Source: Caulobacter sp. 73W
Lineage (GTDB): Bacteria > Pseudomonadota > Alphaproteobacteria > Caulobacterales > Caulobacteraceae
Assembly: GCF_041021955.1 (NCBI RefSeq)
Contig: NZ_CP158375.1
Coordinates: 2,480,001 to 2,544,000, forward strand
Length of the DNA: 64,000 nt
Direction: 5' to 3'
In this document: piece after piece, positions 40,884-49,471 of the stretch
Position numbering within the stretch: the first letter of the stretch is position 1
How the letters are laid out: each line of letters begins with the position of its first letter
The notes under the pieces: model-generated
Database searches by the model: none
What the model saw: only the letters and a program-made list of their open reading frames with translations
What the model was told of the DNA's origin: nothing
Position numbers and translations under genes: made by a program

Positions 40884-41825
40884 ATGTCGGACCCTTACGT
40901 CGATCCTGACACCGAACGCCTGCTGGCGCGCATGGCTGGGGACTTCGCCGCCGCGCCCGTGGAGCCCACGGTCCAGGAGCGGCGCGAGGGCCTGGCGGCG
41001 GCCGCCGCCCTCTATGGGCCGGACCCCACGCCGGTCGCGCGCGTCGAGTCTCTGCTTATCGACGGCCCCGGCGGTCCGCTGCCTCTCCGCATCTACTGGC
41101 CGGTGGAGGGGGCCGGCCCGCTTCCGCTGCTGCTGCATATCCACGGCGGCGGCTGGGTGCTGGGCGATCCCGACGCCTATGAGCGCGTGGTGCGCGCCTA
41201 TTGCGCCATGGGCGGCTGCATCGTCGTCGATGTCGATTACCGTCGCGGGCCGGAGCATCGCTTCCCCGCCGCCCTCCTGGACTGTGAGGCGGCGCTTGTC
41301 TGGGCCGCCGCCAACGCCGCCGAGCTGGGCGCGGACCCAAAGCGGATCGTGGTCACCGGCGACAGCGCCGGGGGGCACATTGCCGCCTCCGTCTGCCAGC
41401 GCGCCCGTGTTCCGTTGGCCGGTCAGGTGCTGATCTATCCCGTGACCAGCGCCAGCACCCAGGTCGACTTCGCGTCACGCTCGGCCCTGGGCGACGGACG
41501 GTGGTTCCTGCGCCACTTCGACATCGTTCGGGCCGAGACGGAGTATTTCGCCCGGCTGGAGGACCAGGATACGCCCGCCGGATCGCCCCTGTCGGCGCCG
41601 GCGGCGCTTCTGGCCAATTCCCCGCCGACCCTAATCGTCACCGCTTCCCTTGACCCCTTGGTGGATGAGGGGCGGGCCTATGCCGACGCCCTGGCCGCCG
41701 CCGGCGTGCCGACCACCTATCGCTGCGCGGAGGGGACGATCCACGCCTTCGTCCTGTTCGCCGGCCAGATCGCCCTGGGGCGGGAGGTCATCAAACAGGT
41801 CGGCGCCTCCATCCGCGCCGCCTAG
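40884..41825 (+). CDS. alpha/beta hydrolase (hormone-sensitive-lipase family esterase)
   Basis: 313-residue cytoplasmic esterase. HIHGGGWVLGD carries the HGGGW oxyanion motif of the HSL family, VTGDSAGGHIA the GDSAGG nucleophile elbow, and the Asp (TASLDPLVDEG) and His (GTIHAFV) complete the triad. It starts 5 bases after the TonB receptor gene, so the two are co-transcribed and the imported compound is probably its substrate. No signal peptide. Its stop overlaps the convergent GST gene by four bases. Confidence 0.9.
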   Translation: MSDPYVDPDTERLLARMAGDFAAAPVEPTVQERREGLAAAAALYGPDPTPVARVESLLIDGPGGPLPLRIYWPVEGAGPLPLLLHIHGGGWVLGDPDAYERVVRAYCAMGGCIVVDVDYRRGPEHRFPAALLDCEAALVWAAANAAELGADPKRIVVTGDSAGGHIAASVCQRARVPLAGQVLIYPVTSASTQVDFASRSALGDGRWFLRHFDIVRAETEYFARLEDQDTPAGSPLSAPAALLANSPPTLIVTASLDPLVDEGRAYADALAAAGVPTTYRCAEGTIHAFVLFAGQIALGREVIKQVGASIRAA

Positions 41826-42484
41826 CCCTCCCAACCGTCCTCGAACGGAAATCGCTTGGCCCAGAAGTCCTGCAGCAATGGATGCGCATCCACCCGCCGG
41901 ACCACTTCCGACAGCTTGGGCGCGACCTCGTAGAAGCGCCGGCGGCGGGGCCGCCAACGGCTGATCACGGTCACATAGAGGTCCAGCACCGTCAGCTGCT
42001 CGCCCAGGATGTATGTCCCGGGCTCGACCTGCTCGTCCATCATCCGCCAGCAGTCGGCGATGCGGGCCAGCGTCCGCTCCTCGATCACCATCTCGGCAGC
42101 GGCGCCCTCGGCCAGCCGCGAGGGTTCGTCCCGCACCCAGAACATCGAATAGATGCTGGCCGGGATGTAGGTCATCCAGCGCAGGAACTGCTTGCGGCGC
42201 GGATCGGTCAGGCCGGGCGCCAGGCCCGCTTCCGGGTGGCTGTCGGCCAGCCAGGTCAGGATGGCGGCGCTTTCGGTCATCACCTCGCCGTCCGGGAACA
42301 CCAGGGCCGGGATCTGCCGCATCGGGTTGACGGGGGCGACCTTTGCCTGCTGCGCCTCGCCCTCCCAGGTGGGGGCCTCCACCACGTCATGCTCAATACC
42401 GAGCAGGGCGAGGGCCGCCTCGACGGGAACCGAGCCGGAACCGGCCGCGCCGTAAATGGTCAAGTTTTCAGGCTTGTGGATCAT
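41822..42484 (-). CDS. glutathione S-transferase family protein
   Basis: 220 residues. The N-terminal thioredoxin-like domain begins NLTIYGAAGSGSVPVEAALALLG; MRQIPALVFPDGEVMTESAAIL holds the cis-Pro and the ES glutathione-binding pair. The C-terminal helical domain follows (ERTLARIADCWRMMDEQVEPGTYILGEQLTVLDLYV, with the N-capping Asp). The catalytic residue is likely Ser or another residue in SGSV. Role: detoxification or a specific dehalogenase/isomerase step; not determinable. Divergent from nrdB. Confidence 0.88.
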   Translation of the reverse strand: MIHKPENLTIYGAAGSGSVPVEAALALLGIEHDVVEAPTWEGEAQQAKVAPVNPMRQIPALVFPDGEVMTESAAILTWLADSHPEAGLAPGLTDPRRKQFLRWMTYIPASIYSMFWVRDEPSRLAEGAAAEMVIEERTLARIADCWRMMDEQVEPGTYILGEQLTVLDLYVTVISRWRPRRRRFYEVAPKLSEVVRRVDAHPLLQDFWAKRFPFEDGWEG

Positions 42485-42600
42485 TCCGGACTCCTGTGGA
42501 TCGAACCGCTAAATATGGTTGCTAGGTGCTTTACGCACCCAAGATGTTGGGCGATGGTGAGGGCGTTCAAACGCACACCCTGACTCGTAGAGCCGTCCCC

Positions 42601-43641
42601 ATGACCGCTTCCTCGCTCGCCCTCCCCGGCCTGCTGACCTCCTCCATCGGCTACAAGCCCTTCCGCTATCCGTGGGCTTACGACTTTTGGAAAAAGCAGC
42701 AACAGGTCCATTGGATGCCTGAAGAGGTGCCGCTGGGCGAGGATCTGAAGGACTGGGCCACCAAGCTCAACGACAAGGAGCGCAATCTGCTGACGCAGAT
42801 CTTCCGCTTCTTCACCCAGTCGGACGTGGAAGTCGCCGACAACTACATGGAACGCTACGGCCGGGTCTTCAAACCCACCGAAGTGAAGATGATGCTCTCC
42901 TCGTTCGCGAACATGGAGACCATCCACATCGCCGCCTACGCCCTGCTGCTCGAGACGATCGGCATGCCGGAGAGCGAGTTCGGCGCGTTCATGGAGTACG
43001 AGGCCCTCAAGGCCAAGCACGACTACATGCAGCAGTTCGGCGTCGATACGAACGCCGACATCGCCCGCACGCTCGCCATGTTCGGCGGCTTCACCGAGGG
43101 GCTGCAGCTGTTCGCGTCCTTCGCGATGCTGATGAACTTCCCGCGCTTCAACAAGATGAAGGGCATGGGGCAGATCGTGTCCTGGTCGGTGCGCGACGAA
43201 AGCCTGCACTGCGAAGGCATCATCAAGCTCTACCATGCCTTCAACAAGGAGACGCAGTGCGTCACCAAGGCCGTGGCCGACGACATCGTCGACTGCTGCA
43301 AGCACGTGGTGGGCTTGGAAGACAAGTTCATCGACCTGGCCTTCGAGGCGGGCGACGTGCAGGGCATGACGCCCGAAGACATCAAGCAGTACATCCGCTT
43401 CATCGCCGACTGGCGCCTGCGCCAGCTGGAGCTGCCGGAAGTGTACGGCGTTAAGGAAAACCCGCTGCCGTGGCTGCAAAGCCTGCTGTCGGGCGTCGAG
43501 CACGCCAACTTCTTCGAGGCCCGCGCGACCGAATACTCCAAGGCCGCCACCAAGGGCCAATGGCACGGCAACGAGGGGGTCTGGTCCAGCTTTGACCAGA
43601 TGCTGGCCAAGCGCAGCGAAGCCGGCGCCCTGGTCGAATAG
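42601..43641 (+). CDS. nrdB: ribonucleoside-diphosphate reductase beta subunit
   Basis: Radical-generating small subunit of aerobic class I ribonucleotide reductase, 346 residues from ATG 42601. Metal ligands and the radical site are visible: SDVEVADNY (Glu77), NMETIHIAAY with Glu106, His109 and radical Tyr113, and DESLHCEG with Glu and His of the second site. It lacks its partner nrdA in this window. Upstream, GGTGC TTTAC GCACC (42525-42539) and CCCAA GATG TTGGG (42538-42551) are overlapping stem-loops in the leader that may regulate it. A strong terminator follows. Confidence 0.93.
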   Translation: MTASSLALPGLLTSSIGYKPFRYPWAYDFWKKQQQVHWMPEEVPLGEDLKDWATKLNDKERNLLTQIFRFFTQSDVEVADNYMERYGRVFKPTEVKMMLSSFANMETIHIAAYALLLETIGMPESEFGAFMEYEALKAKHDYMQQFGVDTNADIARTLAMFGGFTEGLQLFASFAMLMNFPRFNKMKGMGQIVSWSVRDESLHCEGIIKLYHAFNKETQCVTKAVADDIVDCCKHVVGLEDKFIDLAFEAGDVQGMTPEDIKQYIRFIADWRLRQLELPEVYGVKENPLPWLQSLLSGVEHANFFEARATEYSKAATKGQWHGNEGVWSSFDQMLAKRSEAGALVE

Positions 43642-43665
43642 GCCAAGCCTGAGGGGACATCGAGA

Positions 43666-43700
43666 AGGGCGGCGGGAGCGGAACTCCCGCCGCCCTTTTT
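43666..43700 (+). terminator. rho-independent terminator of nrdB
   Basis: A 13-bp perfect stem, AGGGCGGCGGGAG (43666-43678) with CTCCCGCCGCCCT (43684-43696), loop CGGAA, followed by a T-run. Confidence 0.92.
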
Positions 43701-43728
43701 CATTGCGCCTCGGTCAAAGGAGCGCGCC

Positions 43729-43941
43729 ATGACCGACAAGACCTTCAAGGCCGGCGACAAGGTGAAGTGGGACCACAGCCAGGGGACCACGACGGGCGAG
43801 GTGGTGCGTAAGCAGACCCGGGCGACCCACATCAAGGGTCACAAGGTCGCCGCCTCCAAGGACGATCCCCAGTACATCGTCGAGAGCGGCAAGACCGGCG
43901 CCCGCGCCGCCCACAAGCCGTCGGAGCTGCGCAAGGCCTGA
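43729..43941 (+). CDS. DUF2945 family small protein
   Basis: 70 residues covering the whole DUF2945 (TUDOR-like, hypervirulence-associated) domain: FKAGDKVKWDHSQGTTTGEVVRK, then IKGHKVAASKDDPQYIVESGKTG and AAHKPSELRK. A beta-barrel that may bind nucleic acid or protein is expected. AAGGAG sits just before ATG. It lies alone between two terminators. Confidence 0.9.
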   Translation: MTDKTFKAGDKVKWDHSQGTTTGEVVRKQTRATHIKGHKVAASKDDPQYIVESGKTGARAAHKPSELRKA

Positions 43942-43961
43942 ACGGAAGGGGCCCTAACGAA

Positions 43962-43989
43962 AAAGGGCGAGGCTCGCGCCCCGCCCTTT
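43962..43989. terminator. bidirectional terminator between DUF2945 gene and symporter
   Basis: AAAGGGCG (43962-43969) pairs with CGCCCTTT (43982-43989), with A and T flanks that serve both convergent genes. Confidence 0.8.
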
Positions 43990-44010
43990 CGGATCGGATG
44001 TCGGAAAGGC

Positions 44011-45267
44011 CTAGTGGCCCTTCATCGGCTCCACCGTCTCGACCGGCGGGCCAAGCTGCTTCTCCCACTTGCCGACGACCGCCGCGGCGACCGAGTTGCC
44101 GACGACGTTGGTGCCGCTGCGGCCCATGTCCAGCAGGTGATCCACCGCCACGATCAGCAGCAGGCCGGCTTCCGGCAGCTTGAAGTAGGTGAGGGTGGCG
44201 CTGATCACGACCAGCGAGGCGCGGGGCACGCCCGCCATGCCCTTGGACGTCACCATCAGCAGCAGCAGCATGGTGATCTGCTGGGCGATGGACAGCTCGA
44301 CCCCGTAGACCTGGGCGATGAACAGCACCGCGAAGGTGCAGTACATCATCGAGCCGTCGAGGTTGAACGAGTAGCCCAGCGGCAGGACGAAGCTGACGAT
44401 CCGGCGATTGACGCCGAAACGCTCTAGCATCTCCATGGTGCGCGGATAGGCGGCTTCCGAGGAGGCGACCGAGAAGGCCAGCAGGGCCGGGTCGCGGATT
44501 TCCTTGAACAGGCCCACGGCGCGCGCGCCGATGAAGGCGAAGCAGGCCAGGAAAAGCACGCCCCACAGCACGCCTAGCGACAGGTAGAACCCGCCGACGA
44601 ACTTGGCGTAGGTCAGCAGCACGCCCAGGCCCTGGGTGGCGATGGTCGAGGCCAGGGCCGCGAAGATGGCGATCGGCGCCAGCTTCATCACATAGCCCGT
44701 CACCTTCAGCATGATGGCGGTGATCTGCTCGACCAGGGTCAGGACGGCCGGAGCCTTGTTGTCGAGGGCGGCGACCGCCGTACCCACGAAGATCGAGAAC
44801 ACCACGATCTGCAGGATTTCGTTCTTTGCCATGGCGTCGATGGCCGAGGCCGGCACCAGGTGGGTCACGAAGCTCGACAGGGTGAAGGCCGTGGTCTCGA
44901 TGCCTGAGGCCTCGGTCACCGCCGGCGGCGTCAGGGACAGGCCCGAACCCGGCTGGATGATGTGGACCATGACCAGACCGATGGTCAGCGACACCAGCGA
45001 GGCGCCGATGAACCAGCCCATGGTCTTGACGCCCACGCGGCCGATGGCCCCGGCGTCCTCCATGTGGGCGATGCCCGACACCAGAGTGGCGAAGACCAGC
45101 GGCGCGATGATCATCTTGATCAGCCGCAGGAAGAGATCGGTCAGAACCTTGAGGCCGGTGGCCACCTGTTCGATCTGCTCAGGCTGGAGCGTGATGTTGC
45201 AGATCCAGCCGACCAGGATCCCGAGGACCATGGATCCGATGATGAGATAAGCGAACAGACGGTTCAT
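44011..45267 (-). CDS. dicarboxylate/amino acid:cation symporter (DAACS family)
   Basis: 418-residue inner-membrane glutamate/C4-dicarboxylate transporter homologue. Eight helices plus two re-entrant loops: SSEAAYPRTMEML is the HP1 serine-rich tip, LPLGYSFNLDGSMMY the TM7 NMDGT-type motif (NLDGS here), and SKGMAGVPRASLVVI the HP2 tip, with NVVGNSVAAAVV as the TM8 ligand site. The carrier couples Na+ or H+ to uptake of acidic substrates. Transcribed alone. Confidence 0.9.
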   Translation of the reverse strand: MNRLFAYLIIGSMVLGILVGWICNITLQPEQIEQVATGLKVLTDLFLRLIKMIIAPLVFATLVSGIAHMEDAGAIGRVGVKTMGWFIGASLVSLTIGLVMVHIIQPGSGLSLTPPAVTEASGIETTAFTLSSFVTHLVPASAIDAMAKNEILQIVVFSIFVGTAVAALDNKAPAVLTLVEQITAIMLKVTGYVMKLAPIAIFAALASTIATQGLGVLLTYAKFVGGFYLSLGVLWGVLFLACFAFIGARAVGLFKEIRDPALLAFSVASSEAAYPRTMEMLERFGVNRRIVSFVLPLGYSFNLDGSMMYCTFAVLFIAQVYGVELSIAQQITMLLLLMVTSKGMAGVPRASLVVISATLTYFKLPEAGLLLIVAVDHLLDMGRSGTNVVGNSVAAAVVGKWEKQLGPPVETVEPMKGH

Positions 45268-45387
45268 GCGTCCCCCACTGTTATTTTGGGCGCCTTTTTC
45301 ACAGGGAATTCAGGCGGCGTCCACGGCGCTGTGAGCCCGGCGTGGTCATTTGCTGCAGGAACTGGCGGATTCCGGGCAAAACACGAC

Positions 45388-45409
45388 CATGGAGAGCCTC
45401 CTCTCCATG
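45388..45409. promoter_or_regulatory. 9-bp inverted repeat in the intergenic region before the RTX gene
   Basis: CATGGAGAG (45388-45396) and CTCTCCATG (45401-45409) with spacer CCTC. It lies in the 244-base gap between the divergent symporter and RTX-like gene and could bind a dimeric regulator of either. Confidence 0.4.
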
Positions 45410-45511
45410 ACGCAGCCGCCGCGACATACCCCAAATGGGGATATGCGGCCCCTCCCCATCCCGACACTTAGGGGCGCAGCGCGCCGATCGGCGTGAAGGG
45501 GAGATCGACCT

Positions 45512-46777
45512 ATGGCCAAAGTGACCGCGGGAGCCGTCAGCGGCTTCAACATGTTCGACATGGATATCGGCGGCGTCGCCGAAGGCGACATCAGCAGCGC
45601 AACGCCCACCCAGATCGTCATCGCCTACGGCGGCGGCGATACCGACACCTTCACGGGCAGCTTCACTTACTCAGGGGCCAACGTGACTGGCGGCACGCTG
45701 AACCGCATCGAGGTGCGCGTGGCCAACACACTGGTCTGGACCGCCAGCGACTTCAGCATCTCGGCGCAGCAGTTTCTGGCCTGGATCGCCGCCGACGACA
45801 CCGAAGCGGCGGTGCGCAGCATCCTCTCGGGTGCGGACGAGATCACCGGCTCCTCCGGCGCGGACGTTCTGTACGGGGTGGGCGGTAATGACCGTATCGA
45901 CGGCGGCGCCGGAACGGACACCGTCGCCTATTCGGCCGCCTCGACCAGCTACACCTGGACCCAGACGGCCAACGGCTGGACCGTCGTCGATACCCGCGCC
46001 GGCTCGCCGGACGGGACCGACACCCTGACCGGCATCGAGTCTCTGCGGTTCACCGACCGCACCGTCAGCCTGACCGGCGGCGCGAACCTGCCCGTTCCGG
46101 CGGTCGCCACGGGCGTAAGCTCGATCCTGCGCGGCGCCAATCCGGCGCTGGAGGCGGACCTGTCGGCCAAGGTTTCCGCCGGGACCCTGACCCAGGCCCA
46201 GGCGATCGCCCAGATCGTCAAGGCGGCGGATCAGACGACTTCGGTGGCGACGCTCTCCTACCTGTTCTTCACCGGCAAGATCCCGGGCTCGGCCGGCGTG
46301 GACTACCTGGTCTCGCCCACGGGTCCGAACCCGAACAATCTCAACTCGGCCTATTTCCAATCGTTCAATCTGGAGAACCGCTACATCAACTTCGCGGTGA
46401 ACCTGGGCCGTGACGGCGAAGGCAAGGCAGCCTTCCTGACCGAGTTCGGGGGCCTGAGCCTCTTCGACGCCACCAAGAAGGCCTACGCCAAGATTTTCGG
46501 GGGGACGCCGGCCGACTCCAAGGTCACGACCCTGTTGTCCGGCGGCCGCGACGCCTACTTCGCCTCCTATGGCGGCGACGGCGTGAACGGCCAGGGGACC
46601 AAGGCGGCCATGGTCGGCTGGCTGCTGGCCGAGGCCGAGAAGGGCGACTTGGGCGTCATGGCCCGCTCCAACGCCGCCTGGCTCACGGATCTCGCCGACG
46701 GCTCGGCGCCCTACGCCATCGACATCACCGGCGTCGGGGCCGGCTACTACAAGCCGGAGTTCGTCTACGCCGGGTAG
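45512..46777 (+). CDS. RTX-type protein with RsaA-like LPS-anchoring domain
   Basis: 421 residues, no N-terminal signal peptide, acidic and Gly/Thr/Ala-rich, as in type I secreted proteins. Residues 112-137 hold RTX-like calcium-binding turns (GSSGADVLYGVGGNDRIDGGAG). Residues 200-400 resemble the N-terminal LPS-binding domain of the Caulobacter S-layer protein RsaA, with the pattern TLSYLFFTGKIPGSAGVDYLV, YFQSFNLENRYINFAVNLG and AYAKIFGG; the RsaA segment is recalled from memory. Here the order is reversed (RTX first, anchor last). It would be a surface protein held by polysaccharide. GGGGAGA precedes the ATG. Confidence 0.8.
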   Translation: MAKVTAGAVSGFNMFDMDIGGVAEGDISSATPTQIVIAYGGGDTDTFTGSFTYSGANVTGGTLNRIEVRVANTLVWTASDFSISAQQFLAWIAADDTEAAVRSILSGADEITGSSGADVLYGVGGNDRIDGGAGTDTVAYSAASTSYTWTQTANGWTVVDTRAGSPDGTDTLTGIESLRFTDRTVSLTGGANLPVPAVATGVSSILRGANPALEADLSAKVSAGTLTQAQAIAQIVKAADQTTSVATLSYLFFTGKIPGSAGVDYLVSPTGPNPNNLNSAYFQSFNLENRYINFAVNLGRDGEGKAAFLTEFGGLSLFDATKKAYAKIFGGTPADSKVTTLLSGGRDAYFASYGGDGVNGQGTKAAMVGWLLAEAEKGDLGVMARSNAAWLTDLADGSAPYAIDITGVGAGYYKPEFVYAG

Positions 46778-46841
46778 GGTGCTTTCCCCGGAGGGCGACG
46801 CGCGTTAGCGACAGGGGGCGTCACCTCTCCGGGAGCTTCCC

Positions 46842-47159
46842 ATGCGTGTTCTGTTGCTGGCCGCCGCCGCGTCGACCGCCCTGGCGGGCGGAGCCTCGGC
46901 CCAGTCCATGGAGACCACCAAGGGGCGCCTCGACACCCAGGCCGGCGGCGTGGTCTGGACGGCGTCCTGCGCGGAGCCGCGCCGCCCGGCGCGTAACACC
47001 ACCTACGCCATCGCCGCCTACAACCGGGCGGTCACGGAGTACTTCGCCTGCGTCACCAGCCAGGCTGACTACGACGTGGCGGTGATCCAGCGCTCGGTGG
47101 TCAAGGGACGCGAGGAGGCGGTCCGCCAGATGCAGGACCGCCTGCGCCGCAACCAGTAG
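46842..47159 (+). CDS. small exported protein, unknown function
   Basis: 105 residues. A signal peptide (about 1-21, ALAGGASAQ) is followed by a mostly helical domain with two cysteines (SCAEP and FACVT) that could form a disulfide, and a charged C-terminal helix (REEAVRQMQDRLRRNQ). No recognised family. It ends one base before the stop of the convergent membrane protein gene. Confidence 0.7.
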   Translation: MRVLLLAAAASTALAGGASAQSMETTKGRLDTQAGGVVWTASCAEPRRPARNTTYAIAAYNRAVTEYFACVTSQADYDVAVIQRSVVKGREEAVRQMQDRLRRNQ

Positions 47160-47160
47160 C

Positions 47161-47679
47161 TCAGGCCAGGGCCGGCGCAGCGCGTCGCTCGCGAACGACC
47201 GCCAGTCCAAGGCCGACGAACAGCGCCAGGACGATCGCCTGGCTGGCCGCGAACGGCGGCTCCGACAGGGTCGGGGCGGCGGCCTGAAGCGCGGGGATCT
47301 TGGTGAAGGCCTGGGCCACCGCCACGAAGGCCAGGAAATAGACCTGGGCCACGAGGCCGCTCCCATAGACGCCTCGCCACAGGCCGGCGAAGCCGCGCAG
47401 CCGGGCGATCAGCATGACCGCGAACACAAGGGGCGCCACGATCCCCGTCGCCACCGCCGGGGTGATCCCGGGCAGGGGGAACATGAAACCCGTCGCCGTC
47501 GTCGCAACAGCCGCCACCAGGAACAGCGGCGTCCAAAACCGCTGCACATGCGCGCCCAGCTTGGCCGCGATGGCGAAGAGGCCTGCCGCCAGCGCGACCA
47601 AGGCGATCATGCTGTGAAAAATGGTGAAATAGAACAGGAACATGGCGAACCCCATCCGCTCGATGCCGTGATGGGTCAA
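47161..47679 (-). CDS. predicted multi-span membrane protein
   Basis: 172 residues with five or so hydrophobic helices (FAMFLFYFTIFHSMIALVAL, FWTPLFLVAAVATTATGFMF, TGIVAPLVFAVMLIA, VYFLAFVAVAQAF, AIVLALFVGLGLAVV) and a basic tail. Conserved His near the start of the first helix hints at a cofactor or proton role but I do not recognise the family. The true start may be the internal Met at residue 9. Confidence 0.65.
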   Translation of the reverse strand: MTHHGIERMGFAMFLFYFTIFHSMIALVALAAGLFAIAAKLGAHVQRFWTPLFLVAAVATTATGFMFPLPGITPAVATGIVAPLVFAVMLIARLRGFAGLWRGVYGSGLVAQVYFLAFVAVAQAFTKIPALQAAAPTLSEPPFAASQAIVLALFVGLGLAVVRERRAAPALA

Positions 47680-47727
47680 ACTTGCGACGTCCCGCGCGGC
47701 GCTGCTTGTACGTTTGCGACGCGGCCT

Positions 47728-48408
47728 CTAGGCGGGGAAGGTCAGGTCCTGCGCGGCGGCCAGGCTTTCCGGAACGCCGATGTCGATGAAGGCGCCGTCG
47801 AACCGCGCGCCCGCCAGGCGTCCCTCGCGGCACAGGCGCGGCAGGGTCTCCTGCTCCAGCGAGGTCTCGCCGGCCAGCACCGCGCGGCGGTCCATCGCAT
47901 AGACGCCACCATTGATCAGCCCTTCGGCGCGGGCCGCATCGCGCGGTTCGAGCGCGGTGATCAGTCCGCCCTCCAGTTGCGCCGTCTCATAGCGGTCGGC
48001 GACCGCCACATGGCGCAGGGCCACGGCGACGGCGGTGGGCTCGGCCACGGTCAAGGCCCGCCAGTCGAAATCGAACCAAGTGTCCCCGTTGACCAGCAGG
48101 AAGCGCTCGTCGAGCAGGGGGGCGGCATGGGCCAGGGCGCCGGCGGTGCCCAGCGGCTGCGGCTCCACCGACAAGGAGGCGGTCAGGTTCGGATGACGGC
48201 GAACCTCTTCGTCGGCGAAGGCGGCCACGGCCTGCGCCTTGAAGCCGGCCAGCAGCAGGATCTCGGAAATGCCGCTCAGCGCCGCCTTGGCGAACAGATG
48301 GGCCAGGAACGGCCGGCCGGCCACCGGCTGCAGCGGCTTGGGCAGGTGCTCGCTCAGGGCGCCCAGGCGCGTGCCGCGGCCCCCCGCCAGGATCACGCAC
48401 TGCTTCAT
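47728..48408 (-). CDS. hddC: D-glycero-D-manno-heptose 1-phosphate guanylyltransferase-like nucleotidyltransferase
   Basis: 226-residue nucleotidyltransferase. ILAGGRGTRLGALSEHLPKPLQPVAGRPFL is the NTP-binding signature (GGxGTRL with the catalytic Lys in LPKPL), NGDTWFD the metal-binding Asp. Its place after two GHMP sugar kinases and the gmh genes suggests it makes GDP-D-glycero-alpha-D-manno-heptose from the 1-phosphate. Mannose-1-phosphate guanylyltransferase or a glucose-type enzyme is possible from sequence alone. Last gene of the six-gene minus-strand operon starting at 52396. Confidence 0.8.
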   Translation of the reverse strand: MKQCVILAGGRGTRLGALSEHLPKPLQPVAGRPFLAHLFAKAALSGISEILLLAGFKAQAVAAFADEEVRRHPNLTASLSVEPQPLGTAGALAHAAPLLDERFLLVNGDTWFDFDWRALTVAEPTAVAVALRHVAVADRYETAQLEGGLITALEPRDAARAEGLINGGVYAMDRRAVLAGETSLEQETLPRLCREGRLAGARFDGAFIDIGVPESLAAAQDLTFPA

Positions 48409-48418
48409 CGACTGGGCT

Positions 48419-49471
48419 CTACCGGCGAACGCGCCAGGCCTCGGCGCCGTCATAGGTGAACTTCACCGCCCCGGCCTGTCCACCCGCGGCGTTCAGCGCC
48501 TCGACCAGGCGATAGCGGTTTTCCGGATCGGTCAGCAGCATCAGGAAGCCGCCGCCGCCGGCGCCGGACACCTTGCCGCCCCACGCCCCGGCCGCCATGG
48601 CCAGATCGTACAGGCGATCGACCTCGCTGGTGGCGACGCCGCTGGCGGTGCGCTTCTTGGCGCGCCAGGACCGGTTCAGGATCTCGGCCACCTCGCGCAC
48701 GTCCCCGGCCAGGACGGCGGCCTTCATCGACGTCGCGTCGGCCTTCAGGGCATGCATGCTTTCCAGGGTCACCGGGTCGTCGGCGTTCAGGCCCTTCAGC
48801 TGCTCGCGGATGATCGTGTCCGACCGGCGCGACTGGCCCGTGAAGCAGGCGACCAGAGAGGATTCCAGTTCGATCAGGTGATCGCGCGAGGCGCGCAGCG
48901 GATTGACGACCACCCGTTCCCCGTCGAGGAACTCGATATAGTTCAGACCGCCGAACGCGGCGGCGTACTGGTCCTGTCGGCCGCCGGCCAGGCCCAGGCG
49001 CAGGCGCTCGATCTCGAACGCCAGGCGCGCCACCTCATAGGGTCCCAGCGGCGCGTCCAGGGCGGCGCGGAAGGCCTCGATCAGGGCCACGACAACGGCC
49101 GAGGATGAACCCAGGCCCGATCCCGGCGGGGCGTCGGCGGTGGTCGAGACGACCAGCGGCGCGGGCTCGCCGCCCAGATAGGTCTCGACGAAGTGGTGAT
49201 AGACCGCCTTGTGCAGGATCAGGCCGGCGCCGCCGTCGATGTCCTGGCCGGGGGCGTAGCGCTCCTCCTCGCCAAGGTCGCTGGCGCGGAACACGATCTG
49301 GCCGTCCGCCGACGGGCTGACATGGGCGAAGGCGAAGCGGTCGATGGTCACGTTCAGCACGGCGCCGCCGTACTGGTCGCAATAGGGAGACAGGTCGGTG
49401 CCGCCGCCGGCCAGGCCCAGGCGCAGGGGCGCGCGGGCCCGCATGGGCGCGATCACCGGCCGTTCGGCCAT
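48419..49471 (-). CDS. hddA: GHMP sugar kinase, D-glycero-D-manno-heptose 7-phosphate kinase-like (copy 1)
   Basis: 350 residues. RARAPLRLGLAGGGTDL at the N-terminus and GSGLGSSSAVVVALI form the GHMP ATP-binding site; KVSGAGGGGFLMLL is the third motif. HddA-type kinases phosphorylate C1 of heptose 7-phosphate to the 1,7-bisphosphate that GmhB then trims. The ATG overlaps the stop of the second kinase gene by one base. Between the two kinases it is not clear which acts on heptose and which on another sugar. Confidence 0.8.
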   Translation of the reverse strand: MAERPVIAPMRARAPLRLGLAGGGTDLSPYCDQYGGAVLNVTIDRFAFAHVSPSADGQIVFRASDLGEEERYAPGQDIDGGAGLILHKAVYHHFVETYLGGEPAPLVVSTTADAPPGSGLGSSSAVVVALIEAFRAALDAPLGPYEVARLAFEIERLRLGLAGGRQDQYAAAFGGLNYIEFLDGERVVVNPLRASRDHLIELESSLVACFTGQSRRSDTIIREQLKGLNADDPVTLESMHALKADATSMKAAVLAGDVREVAEILNRSWRAKKRTASGVATSEVDRLYDLAMAAGAWGGKVSGAGGGGFLMLLTDPENRYRLVEALNAAGGQAGAVKFTYDGAEAWRVRR

